Source: Verrucomicrobiales bacterium
Lineage (GTDB): Bacteria; Verrucomicrobiota; Verrucomicrobiia; Verrucomicrobiales; DEV007
Reading direction: 5' to 3'
NCBI GenBank assembly: GCA_007123695.1
Contig: SLGN01000386.1
Location: forward strand, 1 to 9,481
DNA length: 9,481 bases
Part shown: piece after piece, positions 5,685 to 9,481 of the stretch
How positions within the stretch are numbered: the first letter of the stretch is position 1
How the letters are laid out: every line of letters begins with the position of its first letter
Notes under the pieces: model-generated
The model's database searches: none
Seen by the model: the letters and a program-made list of their open reading frames with translations, nothing else
Told to the model about the DNA's origin: nothing
Program-made: the position numbers and the translations under genes

Positions 5685-8198
5685 TCACTCGGCGAGTCCG
5701 TAGGAGACGAAGGGTGCCCACAGTTGGGGCGAGGGGAAACGCTCCCTCGTCCGCAAGGTCGCGAGCCGCAGCGCCTCGGCCTTGGGGCGGCCCGCCAGCA
5801 GGGCCTGGTAGTAGTCCGCCATGAGCTGGGCGGTGGCGGCGTCGTTCACCGGCCAGAGGGAGACGACCACCGTCGGCACCCCGGCGGAAATGTATCCGCG
5901 GGCGAGCCCGACGACGCCGTCGCCCGAGATCATCCCGCGGCCGGTGTCGCAGGCGCTGAGCACGGCGAGTTCGGCACGCAGCGTCATGCGGGCGGTCTCC
6001 TTGGCGGTGAGAAAGCCGTCGTCGCCCTCGGACGGGGCAAAGGCGAGCGAGGACAGCAGCGACTGGCTGTAGGCGTCCTCGGCCTCGAGCAGTCCGTGCG
6101 TGGCGAAATGGAGGATGCGCGCGCCCTCCATCCTCGCGGCCACGGCGCTCTCGGTGGCGGCGTCGCCGATCAGCGGCTCGGTGCCGAGGACCTGGCCGAG
6201 ATGTTTTGCCTCGGCCTCGGCGCCGGGCAAGGGAGAGAGCTGGGAGGCGTCGCGGTCGGGCCTCGCGCGGTAGCCCGGCATGGTCGGATTGCCGACGACG
6301 AGAATGTCCTCCAGGGCGGCTTCCTCGGCGGCGCGCTTTTGCTCGCGGGCCAGCCCGAGCAGCTCGATGGACGGGCTCTGGCTGATCGTGAAATCCTCGA
6401 CGAGGGGGCGGCCGCGCTCGTCGGGCAGCGCGGAGAAGGGCACGAGAAAGAGCTCTCCCTGCGGCACCACGGTCAGGAGCGCTCCCTCTTCCTGCGGCAG
6501 ATGCCCGCGGACGGGGTCGATGAGCAGGGCGGAAAGGGCGCGCAGCGGATCGGGCGCAGCGGGAGCCGGGTCCGGGTCGGCGCCGTCCTGCGGCGGGCCG
6601 GCGACGGCGTCGCGGACTTCGCGGACCAGTTCGGCGAGGGAAACCTCCAGCGGAGTCTCGACGAAGTGGACCGCCCCGTCCGGCGTCACGACCCACGCGA
6701 GGAGCGAGCGGGGCTGCTGGAGGGGGTGGCCCGACGGGTGGAAGCGCCGCAACCCCGTCGAGGCGGCGTGCGCGGTGGCGTAGACGAGCAGGGTCGAGCC
6801 GTGCTCCCGCGCGGTGGCCCGGATGTCGTCGAGGCTCATTTCCTTGGTCGATCTGCCGCCGTCGGGAAAGCCGAGCCGTTCCTTGAGGATGGCGGCCTGG
6901 GCGGCCCCGCGTCCGTTTTCGGCGATCACGAGAGCGCCCTCGGGATCGTCGCGGCGCAGCGCGATCTGCTGGCCGAAATCGGCGATCCCCGCGCGGATGT
7001 CGGCCAGGGAGAGATTCGTCTGGTCGGCGGTGAAGACGCCCTTGCGCTCGGCTTCTCGCGAGCTGCGCTCCCACGCGTCGGCGCCGAGGGAGGCTTCGGC
7101 GAGGGCCTCGTCGGCCCCGTCGAGATCGCCGGCGAGCAGCCGGAGGCTGCCGAGATTGACGTAGTCGGGAATGGTGGCGAGCCGGGCGACTTCCTCGCCG
7201 GCGGGCTCGTGGGAAAGCTTCCGCTCGACCGCCTGCTCCTGCAGCCGGATCGCCGCGTCCAAGTCGGGCGCCGCTCCGCCCGCCGCGTCGTAGGCGCTGC
7301 GGAAGGCGGCGGCGGCGGCGATCTCGAGCTGGAAGCCCTCCTCGAACGGATCGCGGGCGAAGAGCCCCGCCTTTTCGAGGACGGCCTCGGCTTCGTCGGG
7401 ACGCCCCATCTGCACCAGCGTCGTCGCCACGTTGCGGAGGGCGAGACCGACGAAGGGGCTTTCGGGAGCTTGCAGGTTCAGGTCCGCATCCCGCTGGAAA
7501 TGCCCCAGCGCCTGATCGTAGTCGCCCTCGGCAGCAAGTGCGAAGCCGATGGAGCGCGCGCAGTGGGCGGCGAGTTCGGGCCGCCCCAGTTCGCCCGCGA
7601 GCGCGTCGGCGGCCCGCAGGGCCGGGCCTGCCTGGTCGTAGAGACGGCCGGCGAGGCAGTGGTTGGCGAAGTTGAAGAGCGCCCAGAATTCCTCCTCGGT
7701 GCCGGGACTTTCGGCGCGGACCAGCTGAAGCGTCTCGAAGCCGGCCTGGATCCGCAGTTTCTGGTCGCCGTGGATGGCGAGATGGGTCTCCATCGCCTTG
7801 AGCAGGCCCCGCCGGTAGGTCGGACTGGCGTCGGGCGTGTCGAGTTCCGCAAGCAGGAAGGCGGTCGCGGAGTCGTCGTCGGCCTGGCTGAGAATCTTCG
7901 AGGCCGTGAAGAAGGGCGAGGTCGGGTCGGCGTCGTGCTTCCGGCAGACGGCGAGAGCCTCGCGGACCCGGGCGAGCGCCGTCTCCAGATCGCCCTGCTG
8001 CAAATAGCCTTCGGCGGCAGCGTTCAGCATGTGAGCGATCGAGGGCTCATCCCCCTGGCCGGCGGCGCGGAGCTGGGCGATCGCCGCCTCCATGCCCGCA
8101 GCGAGATTTTCCTGGGCGGATAGGGGCGCGGAGGGCGGCCCGAGGCATATCGACAGGAGGACGGCGAAGAGACCGGAGAGAGTGGAGGATGCACGCAT
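5685..8198 (-). CDS. Secreted TPR-CHAT caspase-like protein
   Basis: The 837-residue product begins with a signal peptide (about 1-28, ending PLSA before QENL), so the mature protein should lie outside the cytoplasm. Residues about 30-440 are helical and repeat-rich, with TPR-like pairs such as AEGYLQQGDLETALARVREAL (62-82), the GDYDQALGHF segment (226-234) and GRPDEAEAVLEKAG (265-278). The C-terminal part (about 450-837) is a CHAT domain of the caspase/separase clan: the VVPQGELFLVPFSAL strand region (577-591), HFATHG with the catalytic histidine H701, and LSACDTG with the catalytic cysteine C750, then GDGVVGLARGYISAGV and VVSLWPV. Both dyad residues are intact, so cysteine protease activity is plausible but unproven. 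No gasdermin or CRISPR effector partner is seen. The start at 8196-8198 has a modest GAGA-type purine stretch upstream. Confidence 0.9.
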   Translation of the reverse strand: MRASSTLSGLFAVLLSICLGPPSAPLSAQENLAAGMEAAIAQLRAAGQGDEPSIAHMLNAAAEGYLQQGDLETALARVREALAVCRKHDADPTSPFFTASKILSQADDDSATAFLLAELDTPDASPTYRRGLLKAMETHLAIHGDQKLRIQAGFETLQLVRAESPGTEEEFWALFNFANHCLAGRLYDQAGPALRAADALAGELGRPELAAHCARSIGFALAAEGDYDQALGHFQRDADLNLQAPESPFVGLALRNVATTLVQMGRPDEAEAVLEKAGLFARDPFEEGFQLEIAAAAAFRSAYDAAGGAAPDLDAAIRLQEQAVERKLSHEPAGEEVARLATIPDYVNLGSLRLLAGDLDGADEALAEASLGADAWERSSREAERKGVFTADQTNLSLADIRAGIADFGQQIALRRDDPEGALVIAENGRGAAQAAILKERLGFPDGGRSTKEMSLDDIRATAREHGSTLLVYATAHAASTGLRRFHPSGHPLQQPRSLLAWVVTPDGAVHFVETPLEVSLAELVREVRDAVAGPPQDGADPDPAPAAPDPLRALSALLIDPVRGHLPQEEGALLTVVPQGELFLVPFSALPDERGRPLVEDFTISQSPSIELLGLAREQKRAAEEAALEDILVVGNPTMPGYRARPDRDASQLSPLPGAEAEAKHLGQVLGTEPLIGDAATESAVAARMEGARILHFATHGLLEAEDAYSQSLLSSLAFAPSEGDDGFLTAKETARMTLRAELAVLSACDTGRGMISGDGVVGLARGYISAGVPTVVVSLWPVNDAATAQLMADYYQALLAGRPKAEALRLATLRTRERFPSPQLWAPFVSYGLAE

Positions 8199-8342
8199 GG
8201 TTCGTTCTCGACTTTCGATCCGAGACTATGGCAATTGGGAAAACAAAGAAAGAATTTATCGACTTCGCCCTGCAGAAAGTCCATCTTTCCCGTCGGCATT
8301 TGCCCTCCAAGCCCCCGATCCCCGCCCATCTCCCGCCCGACC
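8199..8342. promoter_or_regulatory. AT-richer divergent promoter region
   Basis: This 144-bp spacer lies between the divergent CHAT and tricorn-like genes. Its middle (about 8227-8262) is clearly more AT-rich than the rest of the window. On the plus strand, TTGGGA (8235-8240), a 16-bp spacer and TATCGA (8257-8262) form a weak sigma-70-like pair. The same tract could hold a minus-strand promoter. An inverted repeat TCTCG (8206-8210), 10-nt loop, CGAGA (8221-8225) lies just before the CHAT start, where it could act as an operator or leader hairpin. All three are tentative. Confidence 0.35.
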
Positions 8343-9481
8343 ATGAGGCCCTCACCTCGCTCCTTCCTTCCGCCCGTTCTGTTTCTGCTCGCGCTTTTTC
8401 CGGGAAATCTGCGGTCCGAGCCGCCCGTCGAGACGGTGCCCGTAACCCTCGCGGCGACCCCGGCGCTTTCCCCCGACGGGCGGCATCTCGCCTTTTCCTG
8501 GGCCGGCGACCTCTGGGTCTCGAGATCGCGCGGCGGAGCGGCGCGGCGGCTCACGACCCATCCCGGCTACGACGTCGGCCCCGCCTTCTCCCCCGACGGC
8601 AGCCGCATCGCCTTCACCAGCAACCGCAGCGGAAAGGACCAGGTCTACGTGATGCCCGTGGCCGGCGGCATTCCCAAACAGCTCACCTTCCATTCCGAAG
8701 GCGCTCGCGTCCTGGAATGGTATCCCGACGGAGAATCCCTGCTCATCGAGGCCACCCGCGACTTCGCCACCCGCTCGGCCTCGCGTCTCTACCGCATCTC
8801 CGCCGAAGAACGCGGGCCCGAGACCCTGCTCTTCGACGCCGAAGGCCACTCCGCCACCCTCTCGCCCGACGGAAAGCGTCTCCTTTTCTGCCGCGAGGGC
8901 AGCGACCTCTACCGCAGAGGCTACCGCGGCTCGCAGGCCTCGCAGATCTGGCTGGCCGAGAATCTCGAGACCCCCGCCCCGAAATTCCGCCGGCTCGTCG
9001 CCCGCGACACCGAAGCCCGCTCGCCGATGTGGCGGCCCGATGGAAAGGGCTTCTACTACCTCGGCGACCACGGCGGCGCCGCGCTCTTCGACCTGTGGGA
9101 GCGCGAGCTCGAAAGCGGCGAGGAAAGCCGCCTCACCACCCTGACCGGCGATCCCGCGATCGGACCCGCCATCGCCCGCGACGGGTCCGCCGTCGTCTTC
9201 CGGCAGCGCTTCGACTTCCGCCGCCTCGCCCTCTCGGGACCCGGCGCGGGCCGACGCCCCCGGCTCGTCTCCCTCGAAGCCGCCGCCGACAACCTGCCGG
9301 ATCCGGAGGTACGGCGCGTACTTTCCAAAGCCGACAATCTCAGCTTCTCCCCCGACGGACTCGAGATCGCGTTCGCCGCCGGAGGCGACATCTGGGTAAT
9401 GGACACCGAACTGCGCGAGCCCGTCGCCGTCACCAACACAGCGGCGGAAGAGCGCGAACCGGTCTTCTCCGCCGACGGCGA
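8343..9481 (+). CDS. Tricorn-like PD40 beta-propeller protein, N-terminal part (gene runs off the window)
   Basis: Only the first 379 residues are in the window and no stop is reached. A signal peptide (about 1-25, ending NLRS) is followed by TolB/PD40-type propeller repeats, each with a PDG-like turn: SPDG at 43 and 83, YPDG 127, SPDG 174, RPDG 231, ARDG 278, SPDG 336 and SADG 376. Segments such as LAFSWAGDLWVSRSRGG and IAFTSNRSGKDQVYVMP resemble the first propeller of tricorn proteases (family S41). The complete gene would then continue with a second propeller, a PDZ domain and a serine protease domain and degrade peptides in the periplasm. The catalytic part is unseen, so an amidohydrolase or another PD40-fused enzyme remains possible. 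The ATG at 8343 gives the signal peptide at the N-terminus. The gene is divergent from the CHAT gene. Confidence 0.82.
   Translation, partial: MRPSPRSFLPPVLFLLALFPGNLRSEPPVETVPVTLAATPALSPDGRHLAFSWAGDLWVSRSRGGAARRLTTHPGYDVGPAFSPDGSRIAFTSNRSGKDQVYVMPVAGGIPKQLTFHSEGARVLEWYPDGESLLIEATRDFATRSASRLYRISAEERGPETLLFDAEGHSATLSPDGKRLLFCREGSDLYRRGYRGSQASQIWLAENLETPAPKFRRLVARDTEARSPMWRPDGKGFYYLGDHGGAALFDLWERELESGEESRLTTLTGDPAIGPAIARDGSAVVFRQRFDFRRLALSGPGAGRRPRLVSLEAAADNLPDPEVRRVLSKADNLSFSPDGLEIAFAAGGDIWVMDTELREPVAVTNTAAEEREPVFSADG

Noticed and set aside
4292..5824. 510-codon plus-strand frame opposite the sulfatase gene
   Set aside because: It is a compositional shadow of the sulfatase coding strand with no recognisable motif.
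5397..8123. A 908-codon plus-strand open frame opposite the CHAT and sulfatase genes
   Set aside because: It is antisense to two well-supported genes, its translation is low-complexity (Gly/Glu/Arg/Val rich) with no domain, and GC-rich codon bias commonly leaves such antisense frames open.
5685..8198. CRISPR-linked TPR-CHAT (craspase-like) or gasdermin-activating defence module
   Set aside because: No CRISPR repeats, Cas effector or small gasdermin-like membrane protein is visible in the window, and the signal peptide argues against a cytoplasmic role.

Overview
This is a very GC-rich, densely coded bacterial window with eight protein genes, one short non-coding mobile-element-like insertion and no RNA genes or CRISPR arrays that I can see. 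The mix of products points to the PVC superphylum, most likely Verrucomicrobiota with Planctomycetota as the alternative. It includes a formylglycine-type sulfatase, a secreted FG-GAP/VCBS propeller, a secreted Dabb protein, a secreted TPR-CHAT protein, a tricorn-type propeller protein and a small CPWC glutaredoxin-like protein. Clear Shine-Dalgarno sequences are scarce, which fits that group. This placement is inference from gene content, not from a marker gene.

Layout. Positions 146-661 (+) encode a SixA-like histidine phosphatase, converging with a secreted Dabb-domain protein (674-1060, -). Upstream of the Dabb gene on the same strand lies a glutaredoxin-like gene (1373-1630, -). Between them sits a 220-bp element with terminal inverted repeats (1153-1372), and the glutaredoxin stop codon falls inside the flanking target-site copy. 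Divergent from the glutaredoxin gene is a secreted seven-repeat FG-GAP propeller protein (1792-2940, +).

Three minus-strand genes follow in transcription order: a secreted TPR-CHAT protein (8198-5685), a secreted sulfatase (5614-4196) and a zinc-dependent alcohol dehydrogenase (4157-3015). Gaps of 70 and 38 bp make a transcription unit plausible. Divergent from the CHAT gene across a 144-bp, comparatively AT-rich spacer, a tricorn-like/PD40 gene begins at 8343 (+) and runs off the window edge.

How they may work together: five of the eight products (Dabb, FG-GAP, sulfatase, CHAT, tricorn-like) carry predicted signal peptides, so the region is heavy in envelope or secreted functions. The sulfatase and dehydrogenase could belong to sulfated-compound breakdown, but no carbohydrate-active enzyme or transporter is present to prove it. 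I found no clear defence or novel multi-gene system. The items most worth a second look are the insertion at the glutaredoxin stop codon, the His-to-Asp change in a conserved sulfatase active-site motif, and the secreted CHAT protein heading a sulfatase operon.
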